Made by a program: the position numbers and the translations under genes. 64,000 nt of DNA from contig URCI01000009.1 of NCBI GenBank assembly GCA_900546345.1, positions 4,286 to 68,285 on the forward strand, in the 5' to 3' direction. The notes below the pieces were generated by a model. The model saw only the letters and a list, made by a program, of their open reading frames with translations. It was not told the origin of the DNA and did not search any database. Within the stretch, counting starts at the first letter, position 1; each line of letters starts with the position of its first letter. Shown here in pieces: positions 54,336 to 62,147 of this stretch. Source of the DNA: an uncultured Prevotella sp. (lineage in GTDB: Bacteria > Bacteroidota > Bacteroidia > Bacteroidales > Bacteroidaceae).

Positions 54336-55979
54336 ATGAAGAAGTCAATCTTATTAGCAGGGCTGTTGCTTCTTAGTTCACTTACGTTACAGGCACAGCA
54401 GTTTGCTGTGCCTGTTTCGGAGGCGCAAGAGAAAATGATGACGGGCAAGTTTGCGCCTACATGGAGTTCGTTGGAAAGCCAGTATCAAGTTCCAGAGTGG
54501 TTCCGACATGCAAAATTTGGCATATGGGCGCACTGGGGACCTCAGTGTGTGGAGGGCTCGGGTGACTGGATGGCCCGGTCGATGTACCAGGAAGGGTCGG
54601 CGGCATGGAAATACCACCGCGAGCACTATGGTCATCAGTCAGAAGTGGGATTCAAAGACATCCTGCCGCTCTTCAAGGCTGAGCACTGGAATCCTGATTC
54701 TCTCGTTGCTTACTACAAGAGTTTGGGAGCACAGTATTTCTTTGCTCTTGTCAACCATCACGACAACTTCGACCTTTGGGACTCGAAATACCAGCCGTGG
54801 AACTCCAAGAACATTGGACCGCACAAGGATATCCTTGAAGGCTGGGCAAAAGCGGCAAGGAAGTACGGGCTAAAGTTTGGCGTTTCCCTTCATGCTGATC
54901 ATGCGTGGACTTGGTATGAGCCATCGCGCCGCTATGACCGCTCAGGCAGCAAGATGGGCGTGTCTTATGATGGTTGCATGACAAAAGCCGACGGAAAAGG
55001 TAAGTGGTGGGAAGGACTGGACCCACAAGACCTCTACCAGCAAGACCATCCGCTGAGTAAAGGGTCATGGGCCGACGGCATGATACACCGGCAATGGGAC
55101 TGGAGCAATGGTGCAGCCGTGCCGTCACAGAAGTTTGTCACAAACTTCTACAATCGAGCGCTTGACGTCATCAACCGATACAATCCTGACCTGCTCTACT
55201 TCGATGTCACGGTGCTGCCTTTCTGGCCTGTCAGTGATTGTGGTCTGAAAATCGCTGCTGACTTCTACAACCACAATATGGCTACCCATCATGGCAAGCT
55301 GACGGCTGTGATGTTCGGCAAGATCCTCAATGACCAACAACGCAAGGGCATCACATGGGACGTGGAGCGGGGCGCTCCCAATCACATCATCGACTTGCCT
55401 TGGCAGACCTGCTCATGTATTGGCGGCTGGCACTACAATACGGAAATATACGAAAAGAACCAATACAAGTCGGCTGCCCAGGTCGTGAAGTTGCTCGTCG
55501 ACGTAGTCAGTAAGAACGGCAATCTGCTTCTCTCCGTGCCACTTCGCAGCGACGGCACCTTCGACGAGAAAGAGAAAGCTATCCTCGACGAGTTTGGAGC
55601 ATGGATGCGAGTGAACAAAGAAAGCATCATCGGCACGCATCCTTGGAAGATCTTTGGTGAGGGCCCCATCGCTGATTCTGATATTAAGCTCAATGCGCAA
55701 GGATTTAACGAGGGTGCTTATACACGTGCCGGTTCAGCAGAGATCCGCTTCACCCAGAAAGGCAATACGCTCTATGCCACGGCATTGGCATGGCCTGCTG
55801 ATCACAAAGTGACCATCAAGAGCCTGGCTTTACATTCTCCACATTATGACAGCAAGGTGAAGTCTGTCCATCTTTTAGGCTATGGCAAGGTAGCTTTTCA
55901 TCAGACGGAAACAGGACTGGAGGTCGATCTGCCCGAAAAGCCATGCAATACCATTGCTCCGGTGTTGAGAGTGAAGTGA
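54336..55979 (+). CDS. GH29 alpha-L-fucosidase
   Basis: A 547-residue exported GH29 enzyme, of family length, with signal peptide 1-23 (LTLQAQ). Barrel motifs: RHAKFGIWAHWGPQ, ALVNHHDNFDLWDSKY, and the nucleophile segment LLYFD290VTVLPFWP; GH29 usually has WFDG, while this Bacteroidetes type has FDDT or similar, and here the second position is Val. The beta-sandwich end domain starts near 440. It should release alpha-linked fucose (or L-galactose-like sugars) in the periplasm. I start at ATG 54336; longer in-frame starts would run across the promoter box at 54242-54249. Confidence 0.92.
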   Translation: MKKSILLAGLLLLSSLTLQAQQFAVPVSEAQEKMMTGKFAPTWSSLESQYQVPEWFRHAKFGIWAHWGPQCVEGSGDWMARSMYQEGSAAWKYHREHYGHQSEVGFKDILPLFKAEHWNPDSLVAYYKSLGAQYFFALVNHHDNFDLWDSKYQPWNSKNIGPHKDILEGWAKAARKYGLKFGVSLHADHAWTWYEPSRRYDRSGSKMGVSYDGCMTKADGKGKWWEGLDPQDLYQQDHPLSKGSWADGMIHRQWDWSNGAAVPSQKFVTNFYNRALDVINRYNPDLLYFDVTVLPFWPVSDCGLKIAADFYNHNMATHHGKLTAVMFGKILNDQQRKGITWDVERGAPNHIIDLPWQTCSCIGGWHYNTEIYEKNQYKSAAQVVKLLVDVVSKNGNLLLSVPLRSDGTFDEKEKAILDEFGAWMRVNKESIIGTHPWKIFGEGPIADSDIKLNAQGFNEGAYTRAGSAEIRFTQKGNTLYATALAWPADHKVTIKSLALHSPHYDSKVKSVHLLGYGKVAFHQTETGLEVDLPEKPCNTIAPVLRVK

Positions 55980-56125
55980 CGGAAGCTTTATGGTCGCTTG
56001 GCGGGGATGTGTCAAGAAATACTTACAAAGAGACACCTTCGCGCACTTGCAATCTAGGGCGACCATTTCTATAGAAAGATGGGCGAAACGTTCTTTTTCT
56101 CACCAAAAATCATTCTTTGATGAGA

Positions 56126-56182
56126 AAAACAGTGAGGTGACCTGAAGAAACCAGTTGTTTCTTTGGGTCACCTCACTGTTTT
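56126..56182 (+). terminator. very long hairpin, probable terminator after GH29
   Basis: Seventeen-base perfect arms (56126-56142 and 56166-56182) starting AAAACAGTGAGG and ending CCTCACTGTTTT, with an inner seven-base stem AAGAAAC/GTTTCTT (56145-56151 and 56157-56163) and only small mismatches between. The TTTT at the end of the right arm gives terminator character. Confidence 0.65.
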
Positions 56183-56517
56183 GTTGCGGGCATCTCACTG
56201 AGAAGAGAAGTAGAAATCGGTTTCCTGACAAGTACTTTCTTTACAAAAGATCCTGATAATAATTGTTTTTGTTCGCCAAAAAAATGCCGTTGTGTCGTAA
56301 TGCTTTGATTCCTAATGTTTTATGAGAATACGAATGAGAACCGCGAAATTCAGAGCGACAAGGGCGTTTGCTCAGAATTTTGCCGTAATGAGGGCGGAAA
56401 AATGTCAGTTTTTACAACAGGGGGCACATTGCGGAACAAGAAATCAGGGAACTTCATTTGCGCTTCCAAAACATTTGGCATTCCCTTAGCGCCTTTGCGA
56501 AAGATATAAGAGACCCA

Positions 56518-56562
56518 GAGTCACACAAGTTTGTGTCACACAAACTTGTGTGACTCGTTTTT
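56518..56562 (+). terminator. 18-bp hairpin with T-run, overlapping a promoter
   Basis: Perfect eighteen-base arms (56518-56535 and 56539-56556) with a three-base TCA loop, followed by GTTTTTT. It is either a second terminator or a palindromic operator, because its right arm contains the -33 TTG of the next promoter. Confidence 0.7.
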
Positions 56563-56576
56563 TCTTCCTATCTTTG
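56546..56576 (+). promoter_or_regulatory. promoter of the ATPase gene at 56602
   Basis: TTG at 56546-56548, 20-nt spacer, TATCTTTG at 56569-56576; the start codon is 25 nt further on. The -33 box lies inside the right arm of the hairpin. Confidence 0.7.
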
Positions 56577-56601
56577 CACCGACAACTTCTAAGGATAAGA
56601 A

Positions 56602-57741
56602 ATGATGGAAAGGAAAAGCTTTGTTTATGGTGTACCCGTCAGCGGATATAACTTCACGGGTCGCGAGGAAGAGACACGCAGACTGTTGGCTGACTTTCAA
56701 GGCGGCATCAACGTCATTCTGATGTCGCCCCGACGGTTGGGCAAGACCTCACTGGTGAAGCACACCTTGCAGCAGGTGGACAGAGAACAAGTAATGGTGG
56801 TCTATGTCGACATCTTCGGCTGTAAGAGCGAGTATGAGATTTACAACAAGCTCGCCTCCGCCATCCTACAGCAGACAGCCAGTCAGCGGCAGCTATGGCT
56901 GGAAGAGGCCAAGGACTTCATCTATCGGCTGTCACCGAAGATCTCCATCTCTCCTGATCCCTACTCTGAATACAGTGTATCGTTGGGCATCACGCCCAAA
57001 ACGCATACACCGGAAGAGATTCTCAGCCTGCCTGAGAAGATAGCGGAGAAAAAGGGTAAGCGATTGCTGGTATGCATCGATGAATTCCAGCAGGTCGGTG
57101 AGTTGCCCGACTCTGCACAGATACAAGCAAAAATGCGCGGAGTGTGGCAACATCAGCAACGGGTGTCGTACTGTCTCTTCGGCAGCAAGCACCATCTCAT
57201 GGGCAGCATCTTCCTCAACAAGAGCATGCCTTTCTATCAGTTTGGTGACCTCATCGCTCTGAAGAAAATCAATGTTGACGAATGGGCAGATTATATCTGC
57301 CAGCATTTTGCCGACGGTCACCGCACGATCAGCAAGGAACAAGCTGCCCGCATCGCCACATTGGTGGACTGCTATTCGGCTTATGTACAGCAGTTAGCCT
57401 GGATTATCTTCTCTCAGACCAAAGAGGGCTGCGTCATCACTGACGAACAGGTAGACAGCGGCTTCAATGATCTCTTGGCTATCAACGATGTACTGTTTAT
57501 CCAAGCCGTGGAACCATTGACAGAATATCAGATGAACTTTTTGCGTGCCATTGCCTCCGGGGTCAACAAAGACTTCACCTTAGAAGACACCCGTCGGCAA
57601 TACCATCTTGGCAGCTATTCCAATATTCCGCGGCTAAAAACGGCTCTTATCAATGCCGACCTCATCGATTCCTCGCCACAGAGCGGCATCACCATCACCG
57701 ACCCTGTCTTTGAGCAGTGGATCAGAAGAAAGATGATGTAA
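56602..57741 (+). CDS. ATPase_2 (archaeal-type) P-loop ATPase
   Basis: A 379-residue P-loop ATPase of the ATPase_2/archaeal ATPase kind, related to STAND-class proteins. Walker A is SPRRLG-K48-T49 and Walker B is LLVCID160E161FQQ; the C-terminal third (about 280-379) is winged-helix-like (NDLLAINDVLFIQAVEPLTEYQMNF lies just ahead of it, near 290-315). No membrane or signal segment is seen. Function is unknown for most members. It has its own promoter overlapped by an 18-bp palindrome, which may be a site of autoregulation. Unrelated in family to the ATPase at 32457-33644. Confidence 0.85.
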   Translation: MMERKSFVYGVPVSGYNFTGREEETRRLLADFQGGINVILMSPRRLGKTSLVKHTLQQVDREQVMVVYVDIFGCKSEYEIYNKLASAILQQTASQRQLWLEEAKDFIYRLSPKISISPDPYSEYSVSLGITPKTHTPEEILSLPEKIAEKKGKRLLVCIDEFQQVGELPDSAQIQAKMRGVWQHQQRVSYCLFGSKHHLMGSIFLNKSMPFYQFGDLIALKKINVDEWADYICQHFADGHRTISKEQAARIATLVDCYSAYVQQLAWIIFSQTKEGCVITDEQVDSGFNDLLAINDVLFIQAVEPLTEYQMNFLRAIASGVNKDFTLEDTRRQYHLGSYSNIPRLKTALINADLIDSSPQSGITITDPVFEQWIRRKMM

Positions 57742-57817
57742 GGAAGGTGGATCCGCACACTTTTCTTAGCGAAAATCCTCGATCGCAGCACACTTCTCTG
57801 AGGGAAGGGGCGACAAA

Positions 57818-58627
57818 TTACTTCAATATAAACTTCTCGACGACGTGCGCCACGCCATCCTCTTCGTTGCTGTAGGTGATGTAGTCGGCCGTGTCCTGGA
57901 TGTCTTTGGGCGCATTGGCCATGGCCACGCCGAGTCCTGCGAAGCGTATCATGCTCTGGTCGTTGTAGCCATCACCGCAGGCGATGACCTCTTCACGGCG
58001 AATGCCTGTCAGTTCGAAGAGATGTTCCAGCGAGTGAGCCTTGTCGATGCCGGGCGGCACACATTCCAGGAAGAAGCCTGCCGAGCGATACACATCCATC
58101 TCACCTTTAAAGGTCTCGGCAAGCTGCAGTTCGAGTTGGTGGAGTGGTGCGGGATCACCGACGACGAGACATTTGTTGATCGGGTAGCGAATCTGATGGA
58201 TGAAGTCGGCGTATTCCTCCACGGGCATCTTGTTGATGAAGGCCTCGTGCAGGACATATTTATTGGCTTTCTTCGTAGCTGCGATCTTCTCGTCTTGATA
58301 GGTGAGCATTTCCATGCCATGCTTTTTGACAGCGTCATAGAGTGGGGGCACGACATCGGGGTTCAAGGGAATATCAAAGATCACCTTGCCCGTGGCGCAG
58401 TCGGTGATGCGTCCGCCATTGAATGCGAGGATAAATCCCCGGTAGGTCTTCAAGTCCAGTTCCTCAGCTAATGCCGTGATGCCATAGGTGGGTCGGCCGG
58501 AAGCCAGCACCACTCTCACGCCCCTCTGCTCGGCGCGCAACAATGCATCGCGCGTGCGGACAGTCATTTCTTTCTTACTATTTGTCAGCGTGCCGTCGAG
58601 ATCGAGCACGATCATCCTGTAATCCAT
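57818..58627 (-). CDS. Cof-type HAD-IIB sugar phosphatase
   Basis: A 269-residue HAD superfamily phosphatase. Motif I is D9-LD11-GTLT, motif II is the Ser of VVLASGRP, and motif IV is GDGYND near the C-terminus, with a class IIB cap between. These enzymes dephosphorylate sugar phosphates or flavin and PLP-type substrates; specificity cannot be read from the sequence. I start at ATG 58627, where the HAD fold begins; an in-frame extension of 43 residues runs through the promoter box at 58691-58698. Convergent with the ATPase_2 gene. Confidence 0.93.
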   Translation of the reverse strand: MDYRMIVLDLDGTLTNSKKEMTVRTRDALLRAEQRGVRVVLASGRPTYGITALAEELDLKTYRGFILAFNGGRITDCATGKVIFDIPLNPDVVPPLYDAVKKHGMEMLTYQDEKIAATKKANKYVLHEAFINKMPVEEYADFIHQIRYPINKCLVVGDPAPLHQLELQLAETFKGEMDVYRSAGFFLECVPPGIDKAHSLEHLFELTGIRREEVIACGDGYNDQSMIRFAGLGVAMANAPKDIQDTADYITYSNEEDGVAHVVEKFILK

Positions 58628-58690
58628 GATTGTAAAAATAAGTGTTTCTGTGTGGCCTGCTCTCTCAGACCGTTCTATTCTCTCGCAGGG

Positions 58691-58698
58691 CAAAGTTA
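58691..58698 (-). promoter_or_regulatory. promoter -7 box of the HAD phosphatase gene
   Basis: TAACTTTG on the minus strand, 63 nt before the chosen start codon. Confidence 0.55.
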
Positions 58699-58869
58699 CG
58701 TTTTTCTCTTCAATCATGGAAATGGATGATGGAAAATATGTGTCTCTACCGCTCATTTCCTGCGATATTGCATCATATCAGTACCTTCCGAGGACGAATG
58801 AAACGAAATATGTAACATTTGTGTACTCATCCTGTAACATGATTGCCGGTCGGTATGTCAGAAAAAGCC

Positions 58870-58877
58870 TATCTTTG
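58870..58877 (+). promoter_or_regulatory. promoter -7 box of the third SusC/SusD operon
   Basis: TATCTTTG, a full consensus match, 78 nt before the SusC start. The nearest upstream TTG (58843-58845) is 24 nt away, longer than usual. Confidence 0.6.
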
Positions 58878-58955
58878 CACTGCCGATCCTAATAACGACA
58901 TTTCATAGGTTGCCATACCTACATCAATTATTATACATCTAAATTCAACTCAACC

Positions 58956-61900
58956 ATGCGTAAATCTATCTTATGCAAAATTGCCCTAATAGCATGTTTG
59001 CTGTTCCCGGCAATCGGCGTATTGCAAGGTGCAGCACTCTACGCCAAGATTGTGAAAGGCACGGTCACGTCAGCCACTGACGGCGAGGCGCTCATGGGAG
59101 CGACTGTCAAAGTCCTCGGCTCACAGACCGGAACCGTGACGGATCTCGACGGAAAATTCTCGTTGGAGGCCAAGGACGGGCAGACGCTCGTGGTCTCTTA
59201 CATCGGCTTCGTGCAGCAGAAAGTGAAGGTGACAGGCAATGACCTCGTCATCAAACTGCAAGAAGAGGCCAACTCGCTCAACGATGTGGTTGTCATCGGT
59301 TATGGTGTGCAGAAGAAAAAGCTCGTCACCGGTGCTACCCTTCAGGTCAAGGGTGATGATGTGGCCAAGCTCAACACCACCAACCCACTGCAGGCTCTGC
59401 AAGGACAGACACCGGGTATGACCATCGTCTCGGAGTCAGGACAGCCGGGTGAGGGACTGAAAGTCAACATTCGTGGTATCGGCACCACGGGTTCTTCCTC
59501 TCCTCTTTATATTATAGATGGTGTGCGCGGCGATATCGCTACGCTCAACCCTGCTGATATCGAGAGCATTGACGTTCTGAAGGATGCTGCCTCGGCAGCC
59601 ATCTATGGTTCTCAGTCGGCCAACGGCGTTGTGCTCGTCACCACCAAGAGTGGCAAGGACGGCCGTACCACGGTCAGCTTCGACGGCTATCGCGGTTGGC
59701 AAAACGCCATCCACAAGGTCGACATGCTCAATGCCCAGCAGTACATGGCCATCATGGACGAGCAAAACATCAATTCCGGTGGACAGGCTTATGACTGGTC
59801 GAAGTATTACACACAGAAAGACGCAGACGGCAATGTGACCACCTGGGGTATCACAGATCCTGCGACTGGAAAGATCTACGACACCGACTGGGTCGACCAG
59901 ATGTTCAAGAGCAATGCCGGAACAGAGAGCTACACCCTCGGCATCACAGGCGGCAACAGTAAAGGACACTATGCCACGAGCTTGGGATATATGAACCAGG
60001 AAGGTATTGTCGGCGGCAAGGATGTGTCGTACTACAGCCGCTATAACTTCCGTGTCAACTCAGAATATAATGTCATCGACAAATTCCTGAAGATCGGTGA
60101 GCAGGTCTCCTTTATCTATTATAAGAAACGTGGACTGAACGTCGGCAACCAATACAACAACTCGCTGCGCTCTGCCTTTGGTACATCGCCTTTGGCTCCT
60201 GTCTACAGTGACAATGGACGGTATGGCAGTCCCTATAACGACACGACCGACAGCCCTTGGTACAATGCCGATGGCAACCCTTACGGCGTGATGATGGTGA
60301 GCAACAGCAACCAGAGCAAGAACGCCACCTTCGCGGGCAACGTCTATGCAGAGTTCCAGTTCATCAAGAATCTGAGGTTCCGCACGACCCTTGGTGTGAA
60401 GTACGACTCCAATGACTATCGTGGTTTCAACCCACTTTATCACTTCTCTGTCTACAGCTATAACGACACCCGTACCACTGCCAGCCAAAGCAAGAGTGAC
60501 GGCACCGCTATCACATGGACCAACACGCTGACCTACAACTGGAATCTCGGTCAGCACAACTTCGATGCCATGCTCGGTACTGAGGCCTATCGCACCGAGG
60601 GCAGCAGCCTCTATGCTGCCAACGGCTCGCTGCGTGAGGGCTTCGACACCTGGCCTTATGCTTGGGTGAGCAACGGCACGGCCAAGTCTTCAGAGGAAGG
60701 ACTCAGTGCCAGCGGTTCACCTTGGGACGAAGAGCGTATGCTGAGTTACTTCGGCCGTCTGTCATGGAACTACAAAGAGACCTATATGGCCACAGCTACC
60801 CTGCGCTGTGATGGCTCCAGCCGCTTTGCCCGCGGCCATCGCTTCGGCTGGTTCCCTTCGGTGAGTGCCGGTTGGGTGATGAGCAATGAAAAATGGTGGA
60901 AGCCGATCAGCAAGTATGTCGACTACTTCAAGCTCCGTGGAAGCTGGGGTCAGGTCGGTAACCAGAACATTGGCAACTACATGTACACAGCACCTGTTTC
61001 ATTTAGTAATATATATTATAACTTCGGTACGACGAAGGGCTCTGCCGCTGATCAGTGGGGAGCCCGCGTCACCCGATTGGCCAATGAAGACATCACTTGG
61101 GAGACATCCGAACAGACCGACTTCGGTTTTGATGCCCGTGTGCTCGGTAAGCTCAACGTCAACTTCGACTGGTATTACAAGACGACAAAGGACTGGCTCG
61201 TGCAGCCGCCTATTCTTGCTACAGCCGGTACAGGCGCTCCATATATTAATGGTGGTGACGTGAAAAACATCGGTGTGGAGGTAGGACTCGGTTGGAATGA
61301 CCGCATCGGCCGCGATTTCAACTACTTCGTCAATGTCAATGGTGCCTATAACCACAACAAGGTTGGCAACATCCCCAACGAGGACGGTATTATCCACGGA
61401 CAGACCAACCAACTGTATGATAACTCTTCCGAGTTCTATCGTGCCAGCAACGGCGAGCCCATCGGCTATTTCTGGGGCTACAAGGCAGCCGGTATCTTCC
61501 AGAACGAACAGGAAATCACAGACTGGATCGCCAACGGCAATGGTGTGCTGCAGGCTGATCCCAAACCGGGCGACGTGAAATACTACGATGTCAATCACGA
61601 TGGCAAGATCAATGATGCTGATAAGGTCAACCTGGGCAACGGTATGCCTGACTTCACCTTCGGCTTCTCGCTGGGCTTCGACTACAAAGGCTTTGACTTC
61701 TCTGTCACTGCCAATGGCGAGACCGGAAACAAGATCGTGCAGAGCTATCGCAACGTGGGGTCCACCACTGCCAACTACACCACAGAGATCCTCGACCGCT
61801 GGACCGGTGAGGGCACGAGCAACAAGATTCCACGTGTGACCAACACCAACATCAACTACCAGTTCTCTGATCTCTTCATCCACGACGGCAAGTTCCTCCG

Positions 61901-62126
61901 CATCAGCAATATCACACTGGGTTATGACTTCGCCAAGCTCATCCATACGCCTTACATCTCGCAGGCGCGCCTCTATTTCCAGGTGCAGAACGCCTTTACC
62001 TTCACTCACTACAACGGCATGGATCCCGAGGTGGGCTACGGTATGGACGGATGGGTCAGCGGCGTAGACCTGGGCTACTATCCACGGCCACGCACCTGCC
62101 TGGTAGGTATCAATCTCAAGTTCTAA
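58956..62126 (+). CDS. SusC/RagA TonB-dependent transporter 3
   Basis: A 1056-residue SusC-type importer. It has a signal sequence with a long hydrophobic stretch (about 8-30), a carboxypeptidase-regulatory-like extension (VKGTVTSATDGEALMGATVKVLG), the box LNDVVVIGYGVQKKK, a plug with LYIIDGVRGD and GSQSANGVVLVTTKSG, and a barrel ending in phenylalanine (LVGINLKF). It is only distantly similar to the two PUL transporters above and forms its own operon with the following SusD. No sensor or glycosidase for this pair is inside the window, so its substrate is unknown. Confidence 0.95.
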   Translation: MRKSILCKIALIACLLFPAIGVLQGAALYAKIVKGTVTSATDGEALMGATVKVLGSQTGTVTDLDGKFSLEAKDGQTLVVSYIGFVQQKVKVTGNDLVIKLQEEANSLNDVVVIGYGVQKKKLVTGATLQVKGDDVAKLNTTNPLQALQGQTPGMTIVSESGQPGEGLKVNIRGIGTTGSSSPLYIIDGVRGDIATLNPADIESIDVLKDAASAAIYGSQSANGVVLVTTKSGKDGRTTVSFDGYRGWQNAIHKVDMLNAQQYMAIMDEQNINSGGQAYDWSKYYTQKDADGNVTTWGITDPATGKIYDTDWVDQMFKSNAGTESYTLGITGGNSKGHYATSLGYMNQEGIVGGKDVSYYSRYNFRVNSEYNVIDKFLKIGEQVSFIYYKKRGLNVGNQYNNSLRSAFGTSPLAPVYSDNGRYGSPYNDTTDSPWYNADGNPYGVMMVSNSNQSKNATFAGNVYAEFQFIKNLRFRTTLGVKYDSNDYRGFNPLYHFSVYSYNDTRTTASQSKSDGTAITWTNTLTYNWNLGQHNFDAMLGTEAYRTEGSSLYAANGSLREGFDTWPYAWVSNGTAKSSEEGLSASGSPWDEERMLSYFGRLSWNYKETYMATATLRCDGSSRFARGHRFGWFPSVSAGWVMSNEKWWKPISKYVDYFKLRGSWGQVGNQNIGNYMYTAPVSFSNIYYNFGTTKGSAADQWGARVTRLANEDITWETSEQTDFGFDARVLGKLNVNFDWYYKTTKDWLVQPPILATAGTGAPYINGGDVKNIGVEVGLGWNDRIGRDFNYFVNVNGAYNHNKVGNIPNEDGIIHGQTNQLYDNSSEFYRASNGEPIGYFWGYKAAGIFQNEQEITDWIANGNGVLQADPKPGDVKYYDVNHDGKINDADKVNLGNGMPDFTFGFSLGFDYKGFDFSVTANGETGNKIVQSYRNVGSTTANYTTEILDRWTGEGTSNKIPRVTNTNINYQFSDLFIHDGKFLRISNITLGYDFAKLIHTPYISQARLYFQVQNAFTFTHYNGMDPEVGYGMDGWVSGVDLGYYPRPRTCLVGINLKF

Positions 62127-62147
62127 TACCTTTAATCTCAGAAAACA

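Larger units (their letters stand above)
55980..56601. other. 622-nt intergenic region with two long hairpins
   Basis: No credible gene; a 64-codon frame at 56315-56509 shows no family features. The region holds a 57-nt hairpin at 56126-56182, an 18-bp hairpin at 56518-56556, and the promoter of the downstream ATPase at 56546-56576. Confidence 0.65.
58628..58955. other. divergent region between the HAD and third SusC genes
   Basis: A 328-nt gap without a gene, carrying the minus-strand -7 box at 58691-58698 and the plus-strand -7 box at 58870-58877. No operator-like repeat was recognised. Confidence 0.6.

Noticed and set aside
56315..56509. 64-codon frame on the plus strand
   Set aside because: No signal peptide, domain or ribosome-site context, and it lies between two hairpins in an AT-rich gap.
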